From positions 1 to 64,000 of the forward strand of contig PHBW01000009.1 in the NCBI GenBank assembly GCA_002840715.1: a stretch of DNA of 64,000 nt. Reading direction: 5' to 3'. This document shows, in pieces, positions 19,016-27,153 of the stretch (its first letter is position 1; each line of letters begins with the position of its first letter). The position numbers and the translations under genes were made by a program. The stretch comes from Chloroflexi bacterium HGW-Chloroflexi-4. GTDB taxonomy: Bacteria; Chloroflexota; Anaerolineae; Anaerolineales; Anaerolineaceae. The notes under the pieces were generated by a model. The model searched no databases. It was not told where the DNA came from and saw only the letters and a list, made by a program, of their open reading frames with translations.

Positions 19016-19222
19016 TTACAACAAATTCACCAGTTCTACAGTGATCTCAACTTGCACACCCGCGGACTGCCAGGTCGCCAGCGGATGGGCGCACATCAGT
19101 TTAACCAGCCGCTGCCCGCGTAGCAGAATCTGCCAGCGGCAGCTGCCATTCTTCCGCTGATAAAAAAAAGAGCCAAGACCGATCACGACCTTAACCTACT
19201 ATTTGTTTTCAAACAACCAAAC
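19016..19222 (-). pseudogene. Decayed C-terminal fragment of priA
   Basis: Read on the minus strand, this stretch encodes about 67 residues that align without gaps to the C-terminus of the intact PriA encoded at 27154: both have WLFE near the start, then FYQR.NG..RWQILLRGQ, HPLATWQ.AGVQVE and the same NLL-stop end. Two adjacent TAG codons (19196-19201) fall where intact PriA has Trp-Glu, so this copy cannot be translated through. Nucleotides differ mostly at silent-type positions, and the last 15 bases (from the stop codon) are identical to the intact gene. It is in the same orientation as priA, 8.1 kb away, with no other part of priA next to it. Confidence 0.88.
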
Positions 19223-19271
19223 GCAAAATCACTCGTTGATAGCTATGGCGTGCTCTCTAGGCTACATGGCA

Positions 19272-19300
19272 TTGACGAATATCCACCCCCATGCTATTAT
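19272..19300 (+). promoter_or_regulatory. Promoter of the island 1 LacI gene
   Basis: TTGACG (19272-19277), a 17-bp spacer and TATTAT (19295-19300). The operator at 19299-19314 overlaps the -10 end and the expected start site. Confidence 0.72.
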
Positions 19301-19314
19301 GAAAGTGTTTTCAT
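19299..19314. promoter_or_regulatory. LacI-family operator, island 1, copy 1
   Basis: ATGAAAGTGTTTTCAT: half-sites ATGAAA and TTTCAT around a 4-bp centre. The identical 16-mer occurs at 20390-20405 ahead of the transporter operon. Its position over the start site of lacI implies repression of its own synthesis. Confidence 0.72.
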
Positions 19315-19335
19315 TAAAGCACCCGAGAAGAAAAA

Positions 19336-20343
19336 ATGGGAAATGGAAAAAAAGTACCGACAATTTTTGATGTTGCTGCTAACTCTGGCGTTAGTATTTC
19401 TACCATTTCCCGGGTGATAAATACTCCTGAAAAAGTTAACTTGAATACTCGCCAACGAGTCTATGACGCAATCGATAAATTGGGTTTCGTGCCTCAAGCT
19501 GAGGCGCGTGCCAGGGCATTAAGACTTAAGGGTAGGATTGGTGTTATTACCCCATTTTTTACAGCCCCCTCTTTTGTCCAAAGATTACGCGGAATTGCTG
19601 CTTCGTTATCCAAAGAAAACTATGATTTGGTGGTTTATACCGTCGATTCAAATAATCGTTTACAAAGTTATCTTTCCTCACTTCCGCTCACTGGCAACCT
19701 GGATGGGTTGGTAATTATGTCTTTGCCCGTTGCTGAAGCTGACGTAAATCGACTTGTTGAACATCAACTCCCAACAGTATTAATTGAATTTCCGCATTCT
19801 CTGTTAAATAGTGTTGAAATTAATGATATTGAAGGCGGCAGAATGGCTGCGGAATACTTATTGAAAAAAGGACATAAAAGGATAGCCTTCCTGGGGGATA
19901 CAGATTTACCGGAGTATTCCATCCACCCGGTAAACTTGCGGTTAAAAGGGTTTCGTCAAGTTCTTAAGGCGGCGAACATTGAGATTCCAAAAGAATTTGT
20001 TCGATTGGCTCCATACGACCAAGATCAAGCAAGGATGGTTGCAAAAGAGTTGCTTGATATGCCCAACCCTCCAACAGCTTTTTTTGCCGCAACAGATTAT
20101 CAAGCTCTGGGTGTTTTAAAGGCGGCCCGTCAACTGGGGGTGAAAGTGCCCGAGCAATTGGCAATAATTGGATTTGATGATCTTGATATGGCTGACTACG
20201 AAGATCTGACTACAATTCGGCAACATCTTGATGAATCAGGAAGAATTGCCATCGAAATTTTGCTTTCACATATTGCAGACCATTCCCGGCCAGTTCAACA
20301 TATTACTCTCCCTTTGACCGTAATTGAACGATTAACCGCATAA
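19336..20343 (+). CDS. LacI-family transcriptional regulator (island 1)
   Basis: Sugar-responsive DNA-binding repressor, 335 residues. The N-terminal helix-turn-helix and hinge are clear ('TIFDVAANSGVSISTISRVINTPEKVNLNTRQRVYDAIDKLGFVPQAEARALR'-like), followed by a periplasmic-binding-protein-like effector domain ('IGVITPFFTAPSFVQRLRGIAASL...', 'DGLVIMSLPV', 'AFFAATDYQALGVLKAARQLGVKVPEQLAIIGFDDLDMADY'). It most likely binds the identical palindromes at 19299 and 20390, controlling itself and the downstream transporter/phosphorylase genes. The effector sugar cannot be read from sequence; the neighbouring GH13_18 enzyme suggests a sucrose-like glucoside. Confidence 0.92.
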   Translation: MGNGKKVPTIFDVAANSGVSISTISRVINTPEKVNLNTRQRVYDAIDKLGFVPQAEARARALRLKGRIGVITPFFTAPSFVQRLRGIAASLSKENYDLVVYTVDSNNRLQSYLSSLPLTGNLDGLVIMSLPVAEADVNRLVEHQLPTVLIEFPHSLLNSVEINDIEGGRMAAEYLLKKGHKRIAFLGDTDLPEYSIHPVNLRLKGFRQVLKAANIEIPKEFVRLAPYDQDQARMVAKELLDMPNPPTAFFAATDYQALGVLKAARQLGVKVPEQLAIIGFDDLDMADYEDLTTIRQHLDESGRIAIEILLSHIADHSRPVQHITLPLTVIERLTA

Positions 20344-20356
20344 ATTAAACTGCTTA

Positions 20357-20385
20357 TTGCTTTTTACTTTGGATTGTGCTATTCT
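20357..20385 (+). promoter_or_regulatory. Promoter of the island 1 transporter operon
   Basis: TTGCTT (20357-20362), a 17-bp spacer and TATTCT (20380-20385); the operator at 20390-20405 covers the expected start site. Confidence 0.65.
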
Positions 20386-20389
20386 TTTT

Positions 20390-20405
20390 ATGAAAGTGTT
20401 TTCAT
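20390..20405. promoter_or_regulatory. LacI-family operator, island 1, copy 2
   Basis: Identical 16-mer to the site at 19299 (ATGAAAGTGTTTTCAT), placed just downstream of the -10 of the transporter operon, where a bound repressor would block initiation. Confidence 0.72.
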
Positions 20406-20476
20406 GCAAACATTTTTTTGAATGCTTCCCTCTATGAAGTTGAGTTTGGTCAATATAATTCTTGATAAGTAATTTG

Positions 20477-20556
20477 AGGAGGTGAAATACTTCACAAATC
20501 TACCAGAAATATCCAACTCTCAATTGCTAACAATAACTAAAAGGAGAAGAAAATGA
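20477..20556 (+). promoter_or_regulatory. Upstream Shine-Dalgarno-like element with possible 24-codon leader ORF
   Basis: AGGAGGTGA at 20477-20485 is a long match to the 16S anti-Shine-Dalgarno, yet it lies 71 nt before the binding-protein start, which has its own AAGGAG. A frame opening with the GTG at 20482 stays open for 24 codons, ends with an Arg/Lys-rich tail, and its TGA overlaps the start ATG of the next gene (ATGA). Spacing between the SD and this GTG is too short to be convincing, so a ribosome standby site is an alternative to a leader peptide. The same arrangement recurs at the other two sugar binding-protein genes. Confidence 0.4.
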
Positions 20557-21950
20557 ACCAAAAATTTATGAAAGTGCTAGGCTTGCTTCTGATTAGTGTG
20601 ATGCTCTTAGCTGCGTGTAAGCCTGCAGCAACTGCCACCTCTGTACCTGAAATGACAGAAGCGGCAACTGAAGCCCCTGTCGCTGAAGCGACAACAGCCC
20701 CAACCGAAGCTGCTTCGACGACACCTTCCTGCGGCACTGAACCTGTTGTGCTTAAGGCTACCTTTGAAACGGGTTTTGATATTCCCTTCAAACTTGCCGA
20801 AGAGTTCACAAAGCAATTCCCGAATGTTACCTGGGATATCAGCCAGGATCAATTTGCAAACTTGATCACTTCGACCCCTCTTGTTTTGGCGAGCGACAAT
20901 GCTCCTGATCTCTTGAGATTGCCGACGATGGTTTCCTTCGCCAAAGATGGTTTATTGATGAACCTTGATCCTTATGCTGAAGCATTTGGTTGGAACGATT
21001 GGCCCGTGCCGCAGCTCAATCAGAACCGCATTGATGCAGATGGCGTTCGTGGTTCTGGTACACTTTATGCCATGGGACTTAACTACAGTCTGACTGGTGT
21101 CTTTTACAATAAAACCCTTGCTGCCCAGATCGGCATGACTGAAGCTCCCAAGACTGTCGCCGAATTTGAAGCATTGCTTGCCGCTGCAAAAGAAGCCGGA
21201 CTTCAACCAATCATGATTTGGGGTAGTGCAAAAAGTGGAATGGGTCTTGCCTTCCCGTTACAACAATTGATGGCTGCTTACGGCCCCGTTGGACCGATCA
21301 ATGATTGGATCTTTGGAAAAGCTGGAGCCACCATTGATACTCCAACCAACCTCATTGCTGCTCAACATTTGGAAGAGTGGATCAAAGCTGGTTATTTCCC
21401 TGCTGATGTCAATGCCATCGAATATACTGATGCTGCTGCCAGATTTGGTGCTGGTGAAGGTGTCTTTACCTTCAATGGTGATTGGCAAAATACCGGATAT
21501 GACACTGCCATGCCCGGGAACGTTGGATTTTTCTTGATGCCCCCTGCTGAAGCTGGTGGTGGTTATGCTGCCATGTCTGCCCCATTAACCTTTGGTATTG
21601 CAGCCAAGGCCAAGAATCCTGATTGCGCCGCTTTCTTCCTCAATTGGGTTGCTTCTAACGATGAAGCGCGTAAAATTGATGTAGCCATCGGTGGTTCTAA
21701 CCCCGGTGGACCTGCTGGCGCAACCATGCCTGCAGTTGCTGAAGGTTCAGTTACTGCTGAAACACTTGCAGCCGGACCTGTCATGGGTGCCGATGGCGGT
21801 GCGATGGATTTCATCGCCAATGCGACCAGCTCTATCTTTGCCCAAGGTTGGACGCCTGAACTTCAGAAGATGGTTGGCGGCCAGCAAGATGCCGCCGGGC
21901 TCCTCAAAGCGGTTCAAGCTGAGTATGAGCGTGAATTAGCTGCTGAATAA
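20553..21950 (+). CDS. Sugar ABC transporter substrate-binding lipoprotein (family 1, island 1)
   Basis: Captures an oligosaccharide outside the cell for the two following permeases. 465 residues; lipoprotein signal with lipobox LAAC and Cys22, then a Glu/Ala/Thr/Pro-rich linker (about 23-58). The binding domain follows ('VVLKATFETGFDIPFKLAEEFTKQFPNVTWDIS', 'GLNYSLTGVFYNKTLAAQIGMTEAPKTVAEFEALLAAAKEAGLQPI', 'FTFNGDWQ'), the usual family 1 arrangement. The ATG follows AAAAGGAG. It is preceded by the LacI operator and the extra leader element and followed by a hairpin. Confidence 0.92.
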   Translation: MNQKFMKVLGLLLISVMLLAACKPAATATSVPEMTEAATEAPVAEATTAPTEAASTTPSCGTEPVVLKATFETGFDIPFKLAEEFTKQFPNVTWDISQDQFANLITSTPLVLASDNAPDLLRLPTMVSFAKDGLLMNLDPYAEAFGWNDWPVPQLNQNRIDADGVRGSGTLYAMGLNYSLTGVFYNKTLAAQIGMTEAPKTVAEFEALLAAAKEAGLQPIMIWGSAKSGMGLAFPLQQLMAAYGPVGPINDWIFGKAGATIDTPTNLIAAQHLEEWIKAGYFPADVNAIEYTDAAARFGAGEGVFTFNGDWQNTGYDTAMPGNVGFFLMPPAEAGGGYAAMSAPLTFGIAAKAKNPDCAAFFLNWVASNDEARKIDVAIGGSNPGGPAGATMPAVAEGSVTAETLAAGPVMGADGGAMDFIANATSSIFAQGWTPELQKMVGGQQDAAGLLKAVQAEYERELAAE

Positions 21951-21962
21951 GTAGTGGTAAAG

Positions 21963-21987
21963 GCGCAGGGGTAAAACCCTGCGCTTT
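21963..21987 (+). terminator. Intercistronic hairpin after the island 1 binding protein
   Basis: GCGCAGGG (21963-21970) pairs with CCCTGCGC (21977-21984) across a GTAAAA loop; only three T follow, so it is probably a partial terminator or an mRNA-stabilising hairpin that keeps binding-protein message above permease message. Confidence 0.7.
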
Positions 21988-22005
21988 CCAGATCGCGAAT
22001 TGATA

Positions 22006-22932
22006 ATGACATTTAAGAATCAGCCAGCAACACTTTCTATTTCCAAGCGAACCCGCAATAAGTGGGTTCGTCGTGAAGATATTATTGGATGGCTTTACGC
22101 TTTGCCAGCATTATTTATGTATGCAGTCTTTGTGCTTGTACCTTTCGTCTTAACCATCGTTTATTCATTTCATAAGTGGAATGGTGTTGGCCCGATGACC
22201 TGGGTAGGGTTAAAAAACTACATCACGGTTTTTGAAGTTCCCAACTTAATTGACACAATTTTCCATGCATTCTGGTTGGTGGTGTGGTTCAGTTTCATAC
22301 CTGTTGGGTTGGGTCTCGTGGTTGCGAGTGTGATCAATCGCGTGGCAACAGGACGGTTTGGAGAGGTTTCTAGAACCATTTTGTTCCTTCCTTACATTAT
22401 TGCACTTGTCGCTGCCGGTATTATTTGGGGTTGGTTATTTTCGCTTTCAGGGTTGGTCAACCAGGGACTCAGTTTCATCGGTTTGGGTTCAATAACTCGA
22501 GCCTGGCTGGGAGACTTCAACTGGGCGTTGTCGGCTGTTGGTGTTATTGGCATTTGGGTGCTGCTTGGTTTTTGTACGGTTCTTCTTTCAACAGCAATGT
22601 CGAAAGTTGATCCGGCACTTTATGAAGCAGCCAGGATTGATGGATCAGACTGGTTTAGAGAATTTGTCGGAATAACCGTTCCCCTGCTTAAGCAGGAGAT
22701 CGGAGTATGTCTGACCGTAACGGTAATTTTCGCCCTTGCTACATTCGACATTGTGTATGTCGCGACTGCAGGCGGACCGGGTAATGCAACCTCTGTCCCC
22801 GGACTTCAGATTTATATTCTTGCTTTTGCGCAACGAAATATTGGTCTTGCTTCTGCGTTGGCAGTCATGCTTATGCTTCTTGTGGTTGTGATCATTCTCC
22901 CGATCCAGCGATTGAACAAGGAGACATATTAA
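22006..22932 (+). CDS. Sugar ABC transporter permease, MalF/UgpA type (island 1)
   Basis: Membrane subunit of the importer, 308 residues with about six helices. The first helix is 'IIGWLYALPALFMYAVFVLVPFVLTIVYSF' and the ATPase-contact loop is 'LYEAARIDGSDWFREFVGITVPLL', the EAA motif of carbohydrate permeases. An in-frame TTG at 22000 exists, but I prefer the ATG at 22006; neither has a good ribosome-binding site, so translation may depend on the upstream gene. The stop overlaps the next start (TAATG). Confidence 0.93.
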   Translation: MTFKNQPATLSISKRTRNKWVRREDIIGWLYALPALFMYAVFVLVPFVLTIVYSFHKWNGVGPMTWVGLKNYITVFEVPNLIDTIFHAFWLVVWFSFIPVGLGLVVASVINRVATGRFGEVSRTILFLPYIIALVAAGIIWGWLFSLSGLVNQGLSFIGLGSITRAWLGDFNWALSAVGVIGIWVLLGFCTVLLSTAMSKVDPALYEAARIDGSDWFREFVGITVPLLKQEIGVCLTVTVIFALATFDIVYVATAGGPGNATSVPGLQIYILAFAQRNIGLASALAVMLMLLVVVIILPIQRLNKETY

Positions 22933-23756
22933 TGAAAATAGGACGTGGTGAAATTTTTGCTGGACGAACCCTGCTTGTTGCGCTCATGGCATTCACAGTT
23001 TTACCTTTCATTAGTATATTTCTGACCGCACTACATCCATCTGGAACAGTTCCTGGTGGTCTCGATTGGCCTGCAAACCCACAATGGGGCAATTTTGTAG
23101 AAGCCTTTAAAGTGGCGAATATGAACACGCTAATAGTTTCAAGTGTTCGCATTGTCTTGATGGTTGTTCCATTTGCACTTGTGATTTCGACCATGGCCGG
23201 TTTCGCGATCGGGATGCTGCGCATCCCGGGTTCGAAATGGCTTTTGGCTCTTTTTGTCTTTGGATTAACACTTCCGTTTCAGGGGATTATTATTCCCATA
23301 TATACTCTTGAGAGAGCTTTGCATATCTACAATACCCAATTTGCCATTGCATTACCGCTCATCGCCTTGTACATGCCTTTTAGTGTTTTTTGGATGCGAG
23401 CCCATTTCATCAACATGCCGGTTGAGATTTCTGAAGCAGCACGTGTTGATGGCGCCACCACTTGGGATCTATTCCGAAGAATTCATCTTCCTCTCGCGCA
23501 GGCACCCATTGCTTCACTTGGTATTCTTATGTCCATTTGGACGTGGAACCAGTTTCTACTGGCGCTAGTGCTCGTTGAAGATCCTACTCAACGGACAATG
23601 GCAGGTGCGTTGGGTGCATTTCAAGGGCATTACGCTACCAATGTTCCTTTACTCTGTGCGGGCACGATCATCATATTAGTGCCCACCCTCTTGATTTTTG
23701 TGCTTTTCCAAAAACAAATCATCAAGGCATTGCTTCAGGGTGCAGTCAAAGGATAA
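22932..23756 (+). CDS. Sugar ABC transporter permease, MalG/UgpE type (island 1)
   Basis: Partner permease, 274 residues. Six predicted helices; the EAA loop reads 'EISEAARVDGATTWDLFRRIHLPLAQAP'. The start overlaps the upstream stop, indicating coupled translation. It ends the transporter part of the operon; a 14-bp inverted repeat follows. No ATPase gene is adjacent. Confidence 0.93.
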   Translation: MKIGRGEIFAGRTLLVALMAFTVLPFISIFLTALHPSGTVPGGLDWPANPQWGNFVEAFKVANMNTLIVSSVRIVLMVVPFALVISTMAGFAIGMLRIPGSKWLLALFVFGLTLPFQGIIIPIYTLERALHIYNTQFAIALPLIALYMPFSVFWMRAHFINMPVEISEAARVDGATTWDLFRRIHLPLAQAPIASLGILMSIWTWNQFLLALVLVEDPTQRTMAGALGAFQGHYATNVPLLCAGTIIILVPTLLIFVLFQKQIIKALLQGAVKG

Positions 23757-23761
23757 TCCGA

Positions 23762-23790
23762 ATCAAGCTTGTTTTCAAAACAAGCTTGAT
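23762..23790. repeat. Perfect 14-bp inverted repeat after the island 1 permeases
   Basis: ATCAAGCTTGTTTT (23762-23775) and its exact complement (23777-23790) are separated by a single base. No T run follows, so it is either a weak terminator, a processing hairpin or a binding site. Confidence 0.6.
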
Positions 23791-23822
23791 AAGATAAATA
23801 AAAGAAAATGTGAGATATAAAA

Positions 23823-24476
23823 ATGAAGGGTGATATTGTTCTGTTACAACAATGGCATATTTCAATTGCGCATGCAATTATTGAAAGTATTATTGATCAA
23901 ATAAAAGATAAGCAATCTAGATTTGTTATCACGATTGCTGGTGAATCGGGTAGTGGCAAGTCTGAGACAGCCTTAGCAATATCTAACGAGTTACTATGCC
24001 TGGGCATTAAATCGTTAATATTAGGTCAAGATGACTATTTTTTTCTTCCGCCAAAGTTGAATAGTGCGAAGAGACGTGAAGATTCAGATTGGCTTGGACC
24101 GCATATAGAGGTTAACTTTGACATATTCGAACAAAATTTAGTGGATGCTATTAACGGCAAATCTGATATTGAAAAACCGATAGTTGATTACAATGCTAAT
24201 ACTATTGAAATACTAAAGATCAATCTTGACAACATTAAAGTGATTATTGCTGAAGGGACTTACACTTCACTTCTCAAGCATGTTGATACAAAAGTTTTTA
24301 TCTCAAGAAATTGGTTAAAAACCTTGGAAGATAGAAAAAAGCGTAATCGAGGAAATGAAGTGAATGATCCCTTCACAGAACAGATTTTGACAATCGAGCA
24401 TAAAATCATTGCCGGTCACAAACAACTCGCAGATTTCATTGTTTCTGATGATTATGTATTAACCAGGGTGGATTAG
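23823..24476 (+). CDS. Uridine kinase-like P-loop kinase in the sugar island
   Basis: 217 residues of the uridine kinase/phosphoribulokinase fold: Walker A GESGSGKS (40-47), then 'ILGQDDYFFLPPKLNSAKRREDSDWLGPHIEVNFDIFEQNL' (the Asp and Tyr/Phe-containing loop that in uridine kinase binds the acceptor) and 'VIIAEGTYTSLLKHVDTKVFISRNWLKTLEDRKKRNRG' (lid with Arg/Lys residues). Ordinary uridine kinase has 'FEGILAL' and different acceptor residues, so nucleoside specificity is not assured. Lying between transporter and phosphorylase genes, it more likely phosphorylates a sugar or related polyol released inside the cell. That role is inference. The A+T content is higher than in the housekeeping genes. 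Confidence 0.7.
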   Translation: MKGDIVLLQQWHISIAHAIIESIIDQIKDKQSRFVITIAGESGSGKSETALAISNELLCLGIKSLILGQDDYFFLPPKLNSAKRREDSDWLGPHIEVNFDIFEQNLVDAINGKSDIEKPIVDYNANTIEILKINLDNIKVIIAEGTYTSLLKHVDTKVFISRNWLKTLEDRKKRNRGNEVNDPFTEQILTIEHKIIAGHKQLADFIVSDDYVLTRVD

Positions 24477-24488
24477 GTAGATGATAAT

Positions 24489-25958
24489 ATGGTTAACAAC
24501 CTAGTCCAATTAATTACGTATCCTGATTCTTTAGGCGGTGATCTTAATAATCTCAATCAAATTCTGGAGAAATATTTTCCAGGGATTTTTATAGGTGGAA
24601 TTCACATATTACCTCCGTTTCCTTCATCGGGGGATCGGGGTTTTGCCCCTCTAACATATCTTGAAATAGATCCTAAATTTGGCACCTGGGAAGATATAAA
24701 AAAGATAGGCGAGAAACATGCTGTCTTGCTGGATTTGATGGTTAATCATATTTCTGCTCAATCACCATTTTTTAAAGATTTTATAACAAATGGATTTGAT
24801 TCAAAATATGCTGATCTCTTTATTACGATCGAAAAAAAATGGCCTAATGGAAAACCTCTTCAAACTGATATTGAAAAAATGTTCCTTCGAAGAGAAAAAC
24901 CATATTCAGAATTTAAACTTGAGAAAACTGATCAGTATCAAAAGGTATGGTCGACATTTGGAAGGACTAATCCTTCAGAACAAATTGATCTCGATATTAA
25001 TGCCCCCATCACTATTGATCTTTTAAAACAATTCCTTACAAATTTCAGCAAGAATAATATCAAGATTGTTCGGTTGGATGCTGTGGGGTATGTGATCAAG
25101 AAACTTGGAACATCTTGTTTTTTTGTTGAACCTGAAATTTATCACTTTTTAGAATGGTTCTGTCAATTGGCAGAATCTTTGAAGATTGAGGTTTTACCAG
25201 AAATTCATGCAGAACCTCAGATTCAGTTTAAATTGGCAAATAGGGGATACTGGATTTATGATTTTATCCTCCCCTACACAATACTTGAGGCGATAGTTGT
25301 AAAATCAAGTAAGAAATTAAAAGATTATTTAAAAATCAGACCACACCATCAATTTACAATGCTGGATTGTCATGATGGTGTGCCAATTAAACCTGATTTG
25401 GATGGATTGTATCAAAGCAAAAACTCACGAAAAGTGGTTAATCATTGCAAAGAAAACGGTGCTAATTTTAGTCTGATAATCTCAGAAGCCCATAAAGATC
25501 CTGATGGGTTTGACGTCCATCAGATACGAGGCACTTACTATTCACTTTTGGGTTGTGATGACACGGCATATTTAATTGCAAGAGCGATTCAATTTTTCAC
25601 TCCTGGAATTCCTCAAGTTTATTATGTCGGTTTATTGGCTGGTCGGAATGATGAAGAAGCAGTAAAAATTACTGGAGAAGGACGAGAAATCAATCGTCAT
25701 AATTACACCATGAAAGAAATTGCTCATGAAGTCGAACGTGACGTCGTGAAAAAATTGCTTGATTTGATCAAATTTAGAAATACGCAACCAGTGTTTAATG
25801 GAGTGTTTGAAGTGGAGGATAGTGATGATGATTCATTGATTCTTTCGTGGAATTATCATAACCAAATTTCCAAACTACGAGTTGATCTTAAAACCATTGC
25901 TGGTGAGATTGTAACGATCGATTCGAACAACAACGAAAAAAAAGTTTTCCAATTTTGA
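24489..25958 (+). CDS. GH13_18 sucrose phosphorylase-like enzyme
   Basis: Cytoplasmic glucosyl phosphorylase, 489 residues, close to the usual sucrose phosphorylase length. The family signature is unmistakable: 'LITYPDSLGGDLNNLN', 'GGIHILPPFPSSGDRGFAPLTYLEIDPKFG', 'TSCFFVEPEIYHFL', 'FTPGIPQVYYVGLLAGRND', 'GREINRHNY'. Catalytic residues by position: nucleophile D197 (RLDAVGY), acid/base E238 (LPEIH) and transition-state stabiliser D296 (DCHDG). Spacing matches known sucrose phosphorylase. Products would be glucose 1-phosphate plus fructose or another acceptor. The subfamily also contains sucrose 6'-phosphate, glucosylglycerol and glucosylglycerate phosphorylases, so the exact donor is open; the neighbouring kinase and esterase hint at a non-standard substrate. 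Confidence 0.88.
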   Translation: MVNNLVQLITYPDSLGGDLNNLNQILEKYFPGIFIGGIHILPPFPSSGDRGFAPLTYLEIDPKFGTWEDIKKIGEKHAVLLDLMVNHISAQSPFFKDFITNGFDSKYADLFITIEKKWPNGKPLQTDIEKMFLRREKPYSEFKLEKTDQYQKVWSTFGRTNPSEQIDLDINAPITIDLLKQFLTNFSKNNIKIVRLDAVGYVIKKLGTSCFFVEPEIYHFLEWFCQLAESLKIEVLPEIHAEPQIQFKLANRGYWIYDFILPYTILEAIVVKSSKKLKDYLKIRPHHQFTMLDCHDGVPIKPDLDGLYQSKNSRKVVNHCKENGANFSLIISEAHKDPDGFDVHQIRGTYYSLLGCDDTAYLIARAIQFFTPGIPQVYYVGLLAGRNDEEAVKITGEGREINRHNYTMKEIAHEVERDVVKKLLDLIKFRNTQPVFNGVFEVEDSDDDSLILSWNYHNQISKLRVDLKTIAGEIVTIDSNNNEKKVFQF

Positions 25959-26026
25959 TTTTTTAGAAAATACTATTTTCAGAAATTGAAATAAGCATAT
26001 AAATATGTATAGTATTGGAGATTAGA

Positions 26027-27001
26027 ATGCCTTTATCATTTGATTTTCCATTAACTCAGCTAAAAACTTACGCTGGCATAAATCCGTGCCCGAGAGATTT
26101 TGACGAATTCTGGGAAGCCGGTTTAAGAGAAATGCAGTCAACAGAATCCAAGGTGGAATTAATCCCGGCTGATTTTCAAGTTCCAGACGTTGAATGTTTT
26201 CACTTATATTTTACCGGTGTCGGTGGGGCAAGAGTGCATGCAAAATTATTGCGCCCATCACAAGCCGATAAACCCCATCCTGCAGTATTAATGTTCCATG
26301 GATATACCGGAAACGCTGGTGATTGGTCTGATAAACTTGCTTATGTTGCCCAAGGGTATACAGTAGCAGCATTGGATTGCCGCGGTCAGGGGGGGTTATC
26401 AGAAGATAATAGTAGTGTTATTGGCAATACTTATCATGGGCAGATCATCCGCGGATTGGATGATGCAATAAATGGCAAACCGGAAAAACTTCTATTTCGT
26501 CAAATATTTCTTGATACTGCCCAATTAGCAAAAATTATTATGGATATGCCTGATGTGGATCCAAATCGAGTTGGCGCAACAGGTGGCAGTCAGGGTGGTG
26601 CATTAACAATAGCGTGTATTGCTCTCGAGCCGCGAATTAAAATTGCGGCACCTTATTATCCATTCTTGAGTGATTACAAGCGCGTATGGGAAATGGATCA
26701 AGCTAAAGATGCTTATAAAGAAATACATGACTATTTCAGATTGTTTGATCCAAATCATGACCGTGAAGATCTGGTTTTTGAAATGTTAGGATATATTGAT
26801 GTTCAGAATTTAGCGCCGCGCATTGAGTCACATGTGCTCTGGGCAATTGGATTAATGGATACAATTTGTCCCCCTTCTTCACAATTTGCGGTGTACAACA
26901 AAATCAATTCTCACAAAGAAATGATTATTTATCCTGACTTTGCCCATGAGCCTTTACCTGGTTTAGAAGATAGAATATTTCAATTGTTTTTAAAGTTGTA
27001 A
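26027..27001 (+). CDS. CE7 family acetyl esterase (acetylxylan esterase/cephalosporin C deacetylase type)
   Basis: Removes acetyl groups from short acetylated sugars, 324 residues. Alpha/beta-hydrolase fold with nucleophile S188 in GGSQGG, D278 and H307, positions nearly the same as in characterised CE7 enzymes; the N-terminal 'FWEAGLREM' and 'FHGYTGNAGDW', 'LDCRGQGG' motifs are typical. No signal peptide, so it acts in the cytoplasm on imported sugars. A TTG at 26015 is in frame, but GGAG at 26017-26020 fits the ATG at 26027. It is the last gene of island 1. Acetylated oligosaccharides may therefore be part of the imported substrate. Confidence 0.9.
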   Translation: MPLSFDFPLTQLKTYAGINPCPRDFDEFWEAGLREMQSTESKVELIPADFQVPDVECFHLYFTGVGGARVHAKLLRPSQADKPHPAVLMFHGYTGNAGDWSDKLAYVAQGYTVAALDCRGQGGLSEDNSSVIGNTYHGQIIRGLDDAINGKPEKLLFRQIFLDTAQLAKIIMDMPDVDPNRVGATGGSQGGALTIACIALEPRIKIAAPYYPFLSDYKRVWEMDQAKDAYKEIHDYFRLFDPNHDREDLVFEMLGYIDVQNLAPRIESHVLWAIGLMDTICPPSSQFAVYNKINSHKEMIIYPDFAHEPLPGLEDRIFQLFLKL

Positions 27002-27153
27002 GCCCAACCTACAGTATCGATTGACACGATTACTTCCTCAACAATTTCTAATTCCTTCCCATTGTTGTTCGTGTTGATTCGTAATAACTTCAAATTCATT
27101 CAATAACTTGTCATATGGAGTTATTGCTTTTTACAAATCAATTAAATTCTTTT

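Noticed and set aside
27058..27150. Short minus-strand frame that reads like the end of a protein (about 30 residues, with TPYDKLLNEFE)
   Set aside because: It could be a remnant of a transposase-like gene at the edge of island 1, but it is too short and has a stop directly upstream.
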